Assembly: GCF_023554555.1 (NCBI RefSeq)
Contig: NZ_JAMJWC010000001.1
Span: forward strand, 2,356,001 to 2,420,000
Reading direction: 5' to 3'
DNA length: 64,000 nucleotides
From: Sphingobacterium sp. lm-10
Lineage (GTDB): Bacteria; Bacteroidota; Bacteroidia; Sphingobacteriales; Sphingobacteriaceae
In this document: positions 53,455 to 62,048 of the stretch, piece after piece
How positions within the stretch are numbered: position 1 is the first letter of the stretch
Layout: each line of letters starts with the position of its first letter
Translations under genes and position numbers: made by a program
Notes under the pieces: model-generated
The model's input: the letters and a program-made list of their open reading frames with translations, nothing else
Database searches by the model: none
Told to the model about the DNA's origin: nothing

Positions 53455-55041
53455 GTGAATAGAAAACTTACAATCGGCACGAGAGGAAGTGCTTTGGCAT
53501 TATGGCAGGCTAACTATATCAAAGACAGATTACAGGCTATTGGTGTAGCATCTGAGCTAAAGATCATTAAAACTCAGGGAGACATCGTGCAGCATCTCCG
53601 GCTGGATAAGTTAGAAGGAAAAGGATTTTTTACAAAAGAATTAGAGGAAGAATTACTTTCCGGACAAATTGATTTGGCCGTACATTCTCACAAAGATTTA
53701 CCGACTGTTAATCCTCCAGGATTAACTATAGCAGCAGTTTCAGAACGAGAAGATCCTGCTGAGCTATTAATCATCCGCAAGGAAGCAGTCGACATTTCCC
53801 AACGGATATCCCTAAAAAGTAAAGCAAAAGTAGGCACCTCCTCCAACCGGAGAAAAGCGCAATTACTTTCTTTCCGAGCAGATCTGAATTTTGACGACCT
53901 GCGCGGAAATATACAGACGCGGGTGCAGAAGCTTCGTGACGAAAAATATGACGCCATCATGCTAGCCAAGGCGGGTATTGAGCGCGTAGAGATGGATCTA
54001 TCTGAATTTCATGTAGAAGCTATTCCGCCAATAAAAATTATTCCTGCCCCAGCGCAAGGCGTATTGGCTATTCAGATTCGCGATAGCGACCAGGAGCTGT
54101 TTCAAATTTTGCAGCCAATCAATGATACAGCCGTTCAGGAGACTATCGCTGTAGAACGCAAAGTGCTCAATCTATTTGATGCTGGCTGTCATGCACCCTT
54201 AGGCTGCTATTGTCGCAAGCATGCCGGACAATATGAGGTATGGACTTCTGTTGCAGAGGATAATGAAGAATTTCCAGACCGCCTGTTTGTACGTGCGGAA
54301 AGCACCGAAGGATTAGCACAAAGCATATTTGATAAATTCAAGAAGGAACGTGAGCTAACGAAATCTGTTTTTATTACTCGTGACCTAGATAATGACGCTT
54401 ACCTCTCTCGTTTTCTGAAGAAACATGAGATCGAGGTGGAAGGCAGATCGTTGATCAAAATATTCCCGATCATAAAACACTTGGATTCTTTTATCCTGAA
54501 ACATGTGGATTGGCTGTTTTTCGGCAGTAAAAACGCCATAGACCATTTCTTCAGATTGGAGCCTTTCCTCATGAAAAAGACAAAGATCGCTGTATTGGGT
54601 CAAGGATCAGAACAAGCTTTACGTAAATACGATCGTGTGGCCGACTTTTCGGGCGACCAGATTGGGGTGACCGTAGAGGAATTTGCAGTAGAATTTGCGA
54701 AGATAGCGAATGGCACGAAAGTCGTCATTCCATGTGCTAAAGAAAGTATGAATACGGTACGCAACGCGTTGAGCGCCGATACCGAAGTAATTAGTATTCC
54801 GATCTATGAGACGGTACAGCTGGAAGACGTAGACAAAAGCAATGCAGAGGTATTGATCTTTACCTCTCCGAGCAATGTAGAGGCTTACTTCCGAGAGCAC
54901 TTATTGGATCCAGGACAAAAAGTAATCTCTATTGGTACGTCGACCGGCAAGAAGTTTGACGAAATGGGTATTCCGTACGTGATACCATTTTCGGCAGATG
55001 AGGTAGGATTGGCAGAAGCAGTATTTGGACTAGAACTATAA
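53455..55041 (+). CDS. hemCD: Fused porphobilinogen deaminase / uroporphyrinogen-III synthase
   Basis: A 528-residue two-domain enzyme. Residues about 1-300 are hydroxymethylbilane synthase: IGTRGSALALWQANYIKD, VHSHKDLPT, the arginine cluster GTSSNRRKAQL, DLRGNIQTRV and the dipyrromethane-binding cysteine in DAGCHAPLGCY (C245). Residues about 305-528 resemble HemD: VDWLFFGSKNAIDHFF, VLIFTSPSNVEAYF and KVISIGTSTGKKFDEMGI. Together they turn porphobilinogen into uroporphyrinogen III in one chain, limiting loss of the unstable linear intermediate. The start is GTG 53455. It lies between hemA and hemB (5-bp gap to hemB). Confidence 0.93.
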   Translation: MNRKLTIGTRGSALALWQANYIKDRLQAIGVASELKIIKTQGDIVQHLRLDKLEGKGFFTKELEEELLSGQIDLAVHSHKDLPTVNPPGLTIAAVSEREDPAELLIIRKEAVDISQRISLKSKAKVGTSSNRRKAQLLSFRADLNFDDLRGNIQTRVQKLRDEKYDAIMLAKAGIERVEMDLSEFHVEAIPPIKIIPAPAQGVLAIQIRDSDQELFQILQPINDTAVQETIAVERKVLNLFDAGCHAPLGCYCRKHAGQYEVWTSVAEDNEEFPDRLFVRAESTEGLAQSIFDKFKKERELTKSVFITRDLDNDAYLSRFLKKHEIEVEGRSLIKIFPIIKHLDSFILKHVDWLFFGSKNAIDHFFRLEPFLMKKTKIAVLGQGSEQALRKYDRVADFSGDQIGVTVEEFAVEFAKIANGTKVVIPCAKESMNTVRNALSADTEVISIPIYETVQLEDVDKSNAEVLIFTSPSNVEAYFREHLLDPGQKVISIGTSTGKKFDEMGIPYVIPFSADEVGLAEAVFGLEL

Positions 55042-55046
55042 ATAAG

Positions 55047-56024
55047 ATGATGATTCGACCACGTAGAAATAGAAAATCGGCCGTAATTCGTGATATGGTT
55101 CAGGAGACGCAATTGCAGGCGAGCAACTTGATTTTCCCCTTATTTATTGTCGACGGAGAAAATCAAAAGACTGAAGTAAAGTCGATGCCGGGCATCTTCC
55201 GGTACAGTATAGATAATCTACTTCGTGAAGTAGAAAGCTGTATGAATCTTGGACTAAAATCCTTTGATTTATTTCCAAATATTGAGGATTCACTCAAAGA
55301 CAAACACGCAACAGTTAGCTATCGGAAGGGCAGCTTGTATCTTCGCGCTATCGAAGCCGTCAAAAAGAACTTCCCAGAAGCCTGTGTGGTGACGGATGTC
55401 GCGATGGATCCCTACAGCTCAGACGGGCATGATGGTATTGTGGAAAATGGCGAAATTCTGAACGACGAAACTTTGGAGGTTTTGGGTAAGATGGCTTTGG
55501 CACACGCAGAATCTGGTGCCGACATAATTGCGCCTTCCGACATGATGGATGGCCGCATTGGCTACATTCGACAAATATTGGATAAGAACGGATTTACAAA
55601 CGTATCGTTGATGTCGTACACGGCGAAGTATGCATCTGCATTCTACGGCCCTTTCCGTGATGCCTTAAACTCTGCACCGAAGTTAGGTGATAAAAAGACA
55701 TATCAAATGAATCCTGCTAATGTGCGCGAAGCGCTCATAGAAGCACAATTAGATACCGAGGAAGGAGCAGATTTTCTAATGGTGAAGCCAGGGCTTCCCT
55801 ACCTCGATGTGGTGAAGCTATTGCACGATAATTTTGACTTACCGATCGCGGTGTATAATGTAAGCGGTGAGTATGCAATGTTGAAAGCGGCTGCACAAAA
55901 CGGCTGGCTAGATGCAGAGCGTGCTACCATGGAAACTTTATTAAGTTTCCGCCGCGCAGGCGCCTCCGCTATCCTAACTTATCATGCCAAAGAAGTGTTG
56001 GCCAATGGCTGGTTGACGAGATAA
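55047..56024 (+). CDS. hemB: Porphobilinogen synthase
   Basis: Condenses two 5-aminolevulinate molecules to porphobilinogen. The 325-residue protein has the core IFPLFIVDGENQK, TDVAMDPYSSDGHDGIVENG (aspartate and histidine in place of the zinc cysteines, as in Mg-dependent forms), the Schiff-base lysines in SYTAKYASAFYGPF and MVKPGLPYLDV. Replacement of the cysteine cluster by D-x-x-x-D suggests a magnesium-type enzyme. Two in-frame ATGs at 55047 and 55050 are equivalent. It is the last gene of the heme cluster, followed by repeats. Confidence 0.95.
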   Translation: MMIRPRRNRKSAVIRDMVQETQLQASNLIFPLFIVDGENQKTEVKSMPGIFRYSIDNLLREVESCMNLGLKSFDLFPNIEDSLKDKHATVSYRKGSLYLRAIEAVKKNFPEACVVTDVAMDPYSSDGHDGIVENGEILNDETLEVLGKMALAHAESGADIIAPSDMMDGRIGYIRQILDKNGFTNVSLMSYTAKYASAFYGPFRDALNSAPKLGDKKTYQMNPANVREALIEAQLDTEEGADFLMVKPGLPYLDVVKLLHDNFDLPIAVYNVSGEYAMLKAAAQNGWLDAERATMETLLSFRRAGASAILTYHAKEVLANGWLTR

Positions 56025-56148
56025 GTTAAAAGGGTTAATAGAAGAGTTGATAAAGTTAATAGGGTTCAGAAGGTTAATAGACTGATATAAACTATCTTCA
56101 GATTGATTTCCTACGGCGATCCTCTTCTTGATAAGTCACCAAAAGCAG

Positions 56149-56239
56149 CGTCATCGCGAGGGCACGAAGCGATCTCAACAACAAAAACATTTGTAATTCA
56201 AAGATTGCCACAGCGTCATACTTCGGCTTCGCAAGGACG
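56149..56239. repeat. Palindromic intergenic repeat, copy 1
   Basis: Begins CGTCATCGCGAGGGCACGAA and ends CTTCGGCTTCGCAAGGACG; the ends are inverted copies of each other (CGTC.TCGCGAG / CTTCGCAAGGACG). About 91 bp, like the small interspersed repeats with GTCATTGCGAGG ends seen in many Bacteroidota genomes. Confidence 0.8.
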
Positions 56240-56245
56240 TGATTT

Positions 56246-56281
56246 AAAGAATCCCATTCGGTTGACCGAATGGGATTCTTT
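56246..56281 (+). terminator. Terminator after hemB
   Basis: A perfect 16-bp stem (56246-56261 with 56266-56281), loop TTGA, core AATCCCATTCGG. Four A on one side and TTTCC on the other. It lies between two repeat units, about 220 bp after hemB. Confidence 0.7.
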
Positions 56282-56288
56282 CCGTTTT

Positions 56289-56349
56289 AGATTAGTTTCC
56301 TTCGGAGCTGCCTTGGCGGTCACCCGCGTACCTTGACTTCGTAATGACG
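56289..56349. repeat. Isolated repeat arm
   Basis: Starts AGATT and ends CTTCGTAATGACG, like the right half of the neighbouring copies (AGATTGCC ... CTTCGCAAGGACG), but with a different middle part. It looks like a related element that has lost its left half. Confidence 0.55.
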
Positions 56350-56383
56350 AATTTTTTTAAACACTCAACCTCATCTGTTCTGT

Positions 56384-56471
56384 CGTCATCGCGAGGGCAC
56401 GAAGCGATCTAAAAACAAATATCTATAGTTAGAAGGTTGCCACAGCGTCATACTTCGGCTTCGCAAGGACG
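56384..56471. repeat. Palindromic intergenic repeat, copy 2
   Basis: Same ends as copy 1 at 56149 (CGTCATCGCGAGGGCACGAA and CTTCGGCTTCGCAAGGACG) in the same orientation. The middle 25 bp differ, so only the arms are conserved, as expected if the folded form is what matters. Confidence 0.8.
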
Positions 56472-56492
56472 ATACACCTGCTAGCAAAAAAA

Positions 56493-56524
56493 AACGGTGG
56501 CTACCCTTTTGGATAACCACCGTT
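56493..56524 (-). terminator. Terminator after carB
   Basis: A 14-bp stem (56493-56506 with 56511-56524) with two G-U pairs on the minus strand, followed on that strand by a run of nine T. It is about 70 bp after the carB stop. Confidence 0.75.
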
Positions 56525-56597
56525 CTCTTATCGCAATACTCAGATCTCAATACTCAAATTTAAGTACTCACATCTAAATACCCACATCTAAAAAAAC

Positions 56598-59417
56598 CTA
56601 CTGTGCATTCAGGAACATCGATTTTTGGCTGTATAACTCACGGAAGTGAGGGTCATTCAAGTCTTTGATAAAGCGAATGGCTTCACCTGTAGACTTCATC
56701 TCAGGCCCCAACTGCTTATCTACCTCCGGGAATTTAGAGAAAGAGAACACAGGCTCTTTAATGGCGTATCCTTTCAGCTTACGTACGATCGTGAAATCAC
56801 TTAACTTCTTCTCTCCCAACATTACTTTAGTGGCTATATTAATATAGGGTACATCGTATGCTTTAGCAATGAATGGTACGGTACGGGATGCGCGTGGGTT
56901 GGCTTCGATCACATATACTTGCTCATCTTTGATGGCGAATTGTATGTTCAGCAATCCACGGACATTTAATGCTTTGGCCAATTTACGGGAATACTCTTCC
57001 ATCTTACCCTGCACTGCTTCAGACAAGCTAAACGGTGGCAACACGGCCGACGAATCGCCCGAGTGAATACCAGCAGGCTCAATGTGCTCCATCATACCAA
57101 TGATGTGTACATCTTCGCCGTCGCAGATCGAGTCTGACTCCGCTTCTTCCGCACGATCTAGGAAATGGTCGATCAAGATCTGGTTTCCTGGAAGTGTGCG
57201 TAGTAATTTCACTACTGCTTTTTCCAGGTCTTCGTCGTTGATCACGATGCTCATACCTTGTCCACCCAACACGTAGGAAGGTCTTACCAACACGGGATAA
57301 CCGACTTGATTCGCTACCACAATAGCTTCTTCTGCAGAAGTGGCTACGCCGTATTTTGGATAAGGAATCTCCAATTCTTTTAGTAAATCAGAGAAACTAC
57401 CGCGATCTTCGGCTAAATCCATATTGGCGAAAGATGTTCCGATGATCTTCACCCCTAAATCTTCTAATTGCTTCGCCATCTTCAGCGCGGTCTGACCACC
57501 TAACTGTACAATCACACCTTCTGGTTTTTCCAGCTCAATGATCTCACGTACATGCTCCCAGAATACGGGCTCGAAATAAAGCTTATCGGCCATGTTGAAG
57601 TCGGTGGATACCGTCTCTGGATTACAATTGATCATGATCGCTTCGTAGCCACATTCCTTAGCCGCTAATAAGCCATGTACACAGGAGTAATCAAACTCGA
57701 TACCTTGACCGATACGGTTAGGCCCAGAGCCCAATACCACGATTTTCTTACGGTCAGATGCTTTTGATTCGTTTTCCTCCTCAAATGTGGAGTAATAGTA
57801 GGGCGTTTGTGCCGGAAATTCAGCCGCACAGGTATCTACCATTTTGTACACGCGGCGGATGCCTAGTTCTGTACGACGGTCGTAGACTTGGTCTTCTGTT
57901 ACATTACCCAACAACCAAGAAATTTGTACGTCAGAATATCCTTTTTGTTTCAAGGTAAGGAAGAAATCACGCGGTATATTGTTGAGTTGATAACGACGTA
58001 ATTCTGTTTCTAACTGTACCAATTCTTGGATTTGTACCAAAAACCATTTGTCGATATGCGTAACCTTACGGATAGACTCTAAAGGAACTCCCATTTCAAA
58101 GGCATCTTTCACATGGAAAAGACGATCTGCACTTGGGTGCTCCAGAGAGTACATGATCTCTTCCAGATCGCGCGACTGGCGTCCGTCGGCCCCTAAGCCG
58201 GCGCGACCTGTCTCCAGCGATTGCGCCGCTTTCTGCAACGCTTCTATGAAGGTACGTCCGATAGCCATCACTTCCCCTACGGCTTTCATCTGCAATCCTA
58301 ATTCTTTATTAGCACCTTTAAATTTATCAAAGTTAAAGCGAGGTACTTTTACGATCACATAATCCAACGTTGGCTCAAAGTAAGCGGAAGTAGTTTTAGT
58401 GATCTGATTTTGCAACTCATCTAGATTGTAACCGATTGCTAGTTTCGCAGCAATCTTCGCAATTGGATATCCTGTTGCTTTAGAAGCTAAAGCGGATGAA
58501 CGAGATACCCGTGGGTTGATCTCGATCGCGATGATCTCTTCATTCTCTGGATTTACAGAGAATTGTACGTTACAACCTCCTGCGAAGGTACCGATAGAGC
58601 GCATCATTAGGATCGCTTGGTTACGCATGTCTTGATAACATTTATCAGACAGCGTCATACCTGGTGCTACCGTAATGGAATCTCCGGTGTGAATACCCAT
58701 TGGATCGAAATTCTCGATGGTACAGATAATGATGACATTATCATTTGTATCGCGAAGCAGTTCCAACTCAAATTCTTTCCACCCCAACACTGCCTGCTCT
58801 ACCAACACCTCGTGAGTAGGAGAAGCATGCAAACCGCGATTCAGTGCGGCATCAAAATCTTCTTTCTTATGCACAAAGCCACCGCCGGTTCCAGCAAGCG
58901 TATACGACGGGCGAATAACCAGCGGAAAGCCGATCAATTGCGCTGCTTCTTTACCTTCCAAAAACGAATTAGCGATTTTAGAGTTTGCAATGCCGATACC
59001 GATATCAATCATCAGTTGACGGAACTCTTCCCGGTTTTCTGTTTTTTCGATTGCGGCGACATCAACTCCAATTACTTTGACGTTGTATTTATCCCATATG
59101 CCTCTGTTGGATGCTTCGATACATAAGTTTAATGCGGTCTGCCCGCCCATGGTAGGCAATACGGCATCAATTTGCTGTTCTTCCAATATTTGCTCAATAC
59201 TCTCGCAAGTAAGTGGCAATAGATACACATGATCCGCAACAATATTATCTGTCATAATAGTTGCTGGATTAGAATTGATAATCGAAACTCGGATACCTTC
59301 TTCTTTAAGAGATAAGGCGGCTTGTGAGCCCGAATAATCAAATTCGCAGGCCTGTCCGATGACAATAGGCCCCGATCCGATAATTAAAACCGAGTTGATG
59401 GAAGTGTTTCTAGGCAT
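56598..59417 (-). CDS. carB: Carbamoyl phosphate synthase large subunit, without allosteric domain
   Basis: Makes carbamoyl phosphate for pyrimidines and arginine. Both ATP-grasp halves are present: SVLIIGSGPIVIGQACEFDY at the N terminus and VVLGSGPNRIGQGIEFDY at about 550, the GYPLVIRPSYTLAGTGGG-type loops in both halves, and the middle oligomerisation part. It has 939 residues, against about 1070 in E. coli; it stops after MKSTGEAIRFIKDL and lacks the roughly 130-residue C-terminal MGS-like domain that binds UMP and ornithine. This appears usual for Bacteroidota. Its small subunit gene is not in view. Full promoter upstream. Confidence 0.96.
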   Translation of the reverse strand: MPRNTSINSVLIIGSGPIVIGQACEFDYSGSQAALSLKEEGIRVSIINSNPATIMTDNIVADHVYLLPLTCESIEQILEEQQIDAVLPTMGGQTALNLCIEASNRGIWDKYNVKVIGVDVAAIEKTENREEFRQLMIDIGIGIANSKIANSFLEGKEAAQLIGFPLVIRPSYTLAGTGGGFVHKKEDFDAALNRGLHASPTHEVLVEQAVLGWKEFELELLRDTNDNVIIICTIENFDPMGIHTGDSITVAPGMTLSDKCYQDMRNQAILMMRSIGTFAGGCNVQFSVNPENEEIIAIEINPRVSRSSALASKATGYPIAKIAAKLAIGYNLDELQNQITKTTSAYFEPTLDYVIVKVPRFNFDKFKGANKELGLQMKAVGEVMAIGRTFIEALQKAAQSLETGRAGLGADGRQSRDLEEIMYSLEHPSADRLFHVKDAFEMGVPLESIRKVTHIDKWFLVQIQELVQLETELRRYQLNNIPRDFFLTLKQKGYSDVQISWLLGNVTEDQVYDRRTELGIRRVYKMVDTCAAEFPAQTPYYYSTFEEENESKASDRKKIVVLGSGPNRIGQGIEFDYSCVHGLLAAKECGYEAIMINCNPETVSTDFNMADKLYFEPVFWEHVREIIELEKPEGVIVQLGGQTALKMAKQLEDLGVKIIGTSFANMDLAEDRGSFSDLLKELEIPYPKYGVATSAEEAIVVANQVGYPVLVRPSYVLGGQGMSIVINDEDLEKAVVKLLRTLPGNQILIDHFLDRAEEAESDSICDGEDVHIIGMMEHIEPAGIHSGDSSAVLPPFSLSEAVQGKMEEYSRKLAKALNVRGLLNIQFAIKDEQVYVIEANPRASRTVPFIAKAYDVPYINIATKVMLGEKKLSDFTIVRKLKGYAIKEPVFSFSKFPEVDKQLGPEMKSTGEAIRFIKDLNDPHFRELYSQKSMFLNAQ

Positions 59418-59518
59418 TTCTTTTTGTTCAAAATGTTAAAATACAAATTGTTAATTGTGGGACAGCGCAACGGGATGTGCATTGTAGAGTGCGGAATTCC
59501 GACTGCTTTGTCGGAGTG

Positions 59519-59552
59519 CAAAATTACAGTAATTTTTTATAAATAGGTACAA
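59519..59552 (-). promoter_or_regulatory. carB promoter
   Basis: On the minus strand TTG (59550-59552), 23 bp, TAATTTTG (59519-59526). The leader is about 95 bases and contains the hairpin CTCCGACAAAGCAGTCGGAA (about 59496-59515), which has no T run. Confidence 0.6.
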
Positions 59553-59585
59553 ACTTATACGAATAATAAAAAAATAGGCAATTTA

Positions 59586-61844
59586 CTAGTCTACAACCAG
59601 CTCATCGATGAATAAAAATGCATTCTTCGTATTCTTTGCTTCAAACTTGATGAATTTAGCCATTACTGGCTTATCGAATTTAACCTCAAAGGATTGTATA
59701 TCCAGTACCCCAGGGTTTGCATCTACATGTGGCACAAGCGAACCGGCTTCACGATAGCTTTTCCCATTGTCAGAAATCCACACTTTTATCGAACCCGGAA
59801 AGAATACACCTGGCCCTGGCATCTGCATAAAGCGCGCCGCCACACGACGTAATTCCTCGCGGCGATCCAAATCAATCACTAATTCGATATCCGAAGTAAA
59901 GCCTTGCCATTTGCCATCTTGATACGTAACGCCCCCTTTACGTCCATCGACCAAAGTACGCTCGCCCTGCGCAGGATAACGCTCATTCCATTTGGTATTG
60001 TACTGTACCGACTTGCCAATGGCTTTATGTATATCCAACTCTACATTAGTAATGGGACTCATGCGCGCAGAATCCAAAAATGAAGCCGTCTTGAGCGTTG
60101 CACTTACCGCCAGGTCTATTGGCGCTATGTAGAGCGGGGATTGGTTGTCTGGATCAGTCCCATCTGTAGTGTACCGTATCGTGGGATCAAACTGCTCGGA
60201 AGATAAAGTAATCCGGTTCGATCTTTTCGCAGAATCGTACACTACGTCGTACTGTACATCGAAACTTGGACGGTAATAATTTACCTGCAAATCTTGCAAT
60301 AGCGCATAATGCTTTTGTAATCGTCGTCTAAATTCAGGGAAATCACGCTGCTCCTGTTCGGTCCAGTTGACCTCTGCTAATGCTAAGGCGCGTGGGAAAG
60401 CCATGTACTCTACTTGCTGCGGATTAGGCATGTATTCTGTCCACAAGTTCGCTTGTGCACCCAAAATATGTTTGGCTTTGTCGGCGTCGATTTGAGTAGA
60501 TACCGGATTGTAGCTGTACACGCGTTCCAAAGGCAAATACCCTCCAAATGCTTTGGGCTGCGTTCGCGGATCAAATTGATAGAAGTCGAAATAAAGATGG
60601 CTCTGTGGTGTCATGATTACATCGTGCCCTTTGTTAGCTGCTTCGATTCCTCCTTCTTCGCCGCGCCAGCTCATCACGGTGGCTCCATCCGTCAGCCCGC
60701 CTTCCAGAATTTCATCCCAGCCGATCATCTTCCGCCCTTTAGCTTGCAAGTATTCATCCATTTGTTGGACGGCATAACTCTGCAACTCTTCTTCCGTCTG
60801 CAATTGTAGCTTTTCTTTTAATGCTTGGCATTTAGGACAGGTTTTCCAGTGTGATTTGTCGGCCTCGTCCCCCCCGATATGGATGTATTCCGAAGGAAAA
60901 ATGTCCAACACTTCATCCAATACATTTTTCAGAAAGGTGAATGTCTGCTCATTACCCACACAAAACTCATTTTGTGTGTAGGGTAAACCGGTACAAGAAA
61001 GCTCTGGATATACGGCCAATACTTCTTCGGAATGACCGGGCATCTCTATTTCTGGAATAATGTTAATTCCTTTTCTTGCAGCGTAAGCCACCAGCTCCCG
61101 CGCTTGCTCTTGGGTGTAAAATCCGCCATGTGCATTTGGCGTGCCCTGCGCTACATAACGCTTCCCATATTGTTCCCAATCTTGAAAATGGGCCTGTGGG
61201 CGCCAAGCCGCTTTACTGGTTAGCTCTGGATAACGATTAATAGCGAGCCGCCAGCCGGCGCCGTCAGTTAAGTGCCAGTGAAACTGGTTGAACTTATACA
61301 GCGCCATCACATCGATGTATTTTTTCAGAAAATCGAAAGGCATAAAGTGGCGAGAAACATCTAAGTGCAAACCCCGATACCCAAAACGGGGTTTATCCTG
61401 TATTTCTACAAAAGGTAATGCATTCGAATCCTGCAGCATACGCAATTGATGCAAACTCTGCATCCCCGCCATAGCGCCCGCAACATCTGGTGACTTGATC
61501 ACGATTCCTCGTGGGTTGATTATAAGCGTATATTCACTTGCGCGCAGGTTGTCCGATGCTTGGGATTCTAAGATCCATATACTGGTGGGTTGTTGCTTTT
61601 TCACGCGTTTGAACAATTCAAACGAAGAGATGCGCATGCCCGGAATATCTGTCGCCAATTGGCTTAATTCCATGAAACGCTCACTGTAATACACGGGAAA
61701 AGATTGATCCAAACTAAGCGCACCCTCATTAATCACAACTTTGTTTGGCTTGGGGATAAGATCCGCATGTAGCTCTTGTGCCGAGCTGCTGCACCAAGTG
61801 ATTACTAGAAAACAACCAAGTAGTGTGAGTCGCGAAAATTTCAT
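59586..61844 (-). CDS. Secreted beta-N-acetylhexosaminidase (GH20)
   Basis: Removes terminal beta-linked GlcNAc or GalNAc. A 752-residue exported protein: signal peptide ending near residue 22 (SSSAQ), an N-terminal GH20b-type domain, then the GH20 barrel with HWHLTDGAGWRLAI and the catalytic Asp-Glu pair in YIHIGGDEADKSHW (about 325), followed by a chitobiase-like C-terminal part (RYTTDGTDPDNQSPLY) and an F5/8-type C-terminal domain. The frame extends to ATG 61907, but ATG 61844 (MKFSRLTLLG) starts the signal peptide properly. It follows no polysaccharide-utilisation genes. A spaced direct repeat lies upstream. Confidence 0.92.
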   Translation of the reverse strand: MKFSRLTLLGCFLVITWCSSSAQELHADLIPKPNKVVINEGALSLDQSFPVYYSERFMELSQLATDIPGMRISSFELFKRVKKQQPTSIWILESQASDNLRASEYTLIINPRGIVIKSPDVAGAMAGMQSLHQLRMLQDSNALPFVEIQDKPRFGYRGLHLDVSRHFMPFDFLKKYIDVMALYKFNQFHWHLTDGAGWRLAINRYPELTSKAAWRPQAHFQDWEQYGKRYVAQGTPNAHGGFYTQEQARELVAYAARKGINIIPEIEMPGHSEEVLAVYPELSCTGLPYTQNEFCVGNEQTFTFLKNVLDEVLDIFPSEYIHIGGDEADKSHWKTCPKCQALKEKLQLQTEEELQSYAVQQMDEYLQAKGRKMIGWDEILEGGLTDGATVMSWRGEEGGIEAANKGHDVIMTPQSHLYFDFYQFDPRTQPKAFGGYLPLERVYSYNPVSTQIDADKAKHILGAQANLWTEYMPNPQQVEYMAFPRALALAEVNWTEQEQRDFPEFRRRLQKHYALLQDLQVNYYRPSFDVQYDVVYDSAKRSNRITLSSEQFDPTIRYTTDGTDPDNQSPLYIAPIDLAVSATLKTASFLDSARMSPITNVELDIHKAIGKSVQYNTKWNERYPAQGERTLVDGRKGGVTYQDGKWQGFTSDIELVIDLDRREELRRVAARFMQMPGPGVFFPGSIKVWISDNGKSYREAGSLVPHVDANPGVLDIQSFEVKFDKPVMAKFIKFEAKNTKNAFLFIDELVVD

Positions 61845-61889
61845 AGGAAAGGGATCAAGTTTGTTCTCAAAGATCCTAAATAAAGTGGG

Positions 61890-61956
61890 AACCGCCAACG
61901 AGCACATTGTAAAACTTTTATGAAATACGCCTATTCTTCAAACGCCAACGCGCACA
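61890..61956. repeat. Spaced 17-bp direct repeat upstream of the hexosaminidase gene
   Basis: AACCGCCAACGAGCACA (61890-61906) and AAACGCCAACGCGCACA (61940-61956) differ at two positions and start exactly 50 bp apart, about five helical turns. They lie between the hexosaminidase start and lipA and could be paired operator sites. Confidence 0.5.
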
Positions 61957-62012
61957 AGTATTACATATGATCGATAAAATAGTAAACATATGAAACTCGC
62001 TCGACAAATGGC

Positions 62013-62044
62013 TTGCTAAAAAAATGAAATAATGTGTAACTTTG
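62013..62044 (+). promoter_or_regulatory. lipA promoter
   Basis: TTG (62013-62015), 21 bp, TAACTTTG (62037-62044). It ends only 4 bp before the ATG of lipA, so the message would have almost no leader. Confidence 0.6.
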
Positions 62045-62048
62045 TTAT

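Larger units (their letters stand above)
56025..56597. other. 573-bp repeat-rich gap between hemB and carB
   Basis: No credible gene. It contains a degenerate direct repeat (GTTAATAG at 56034, 56055 and 56073), two palindromic repeat copies (56149-56239 and 56384-56471), a related single arm (56289-56349), a terminator for hemB (56246-56281) and one for carB (56493-56524). The open frame at 56103-56336 is made of repeat sequence. Confidence 0.75.

Noticed and set aside
56103..56336. Open frame of 77 codons after hemB
   Set aside because: It consists of the palindromic repeat and the hemB terminator sequence and has no protein-like pattern.
59496..59515. Hairpin in the carB leader as attenuator
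   Set aside because: No T run follows and no alternative pairing or leader peptide was found.
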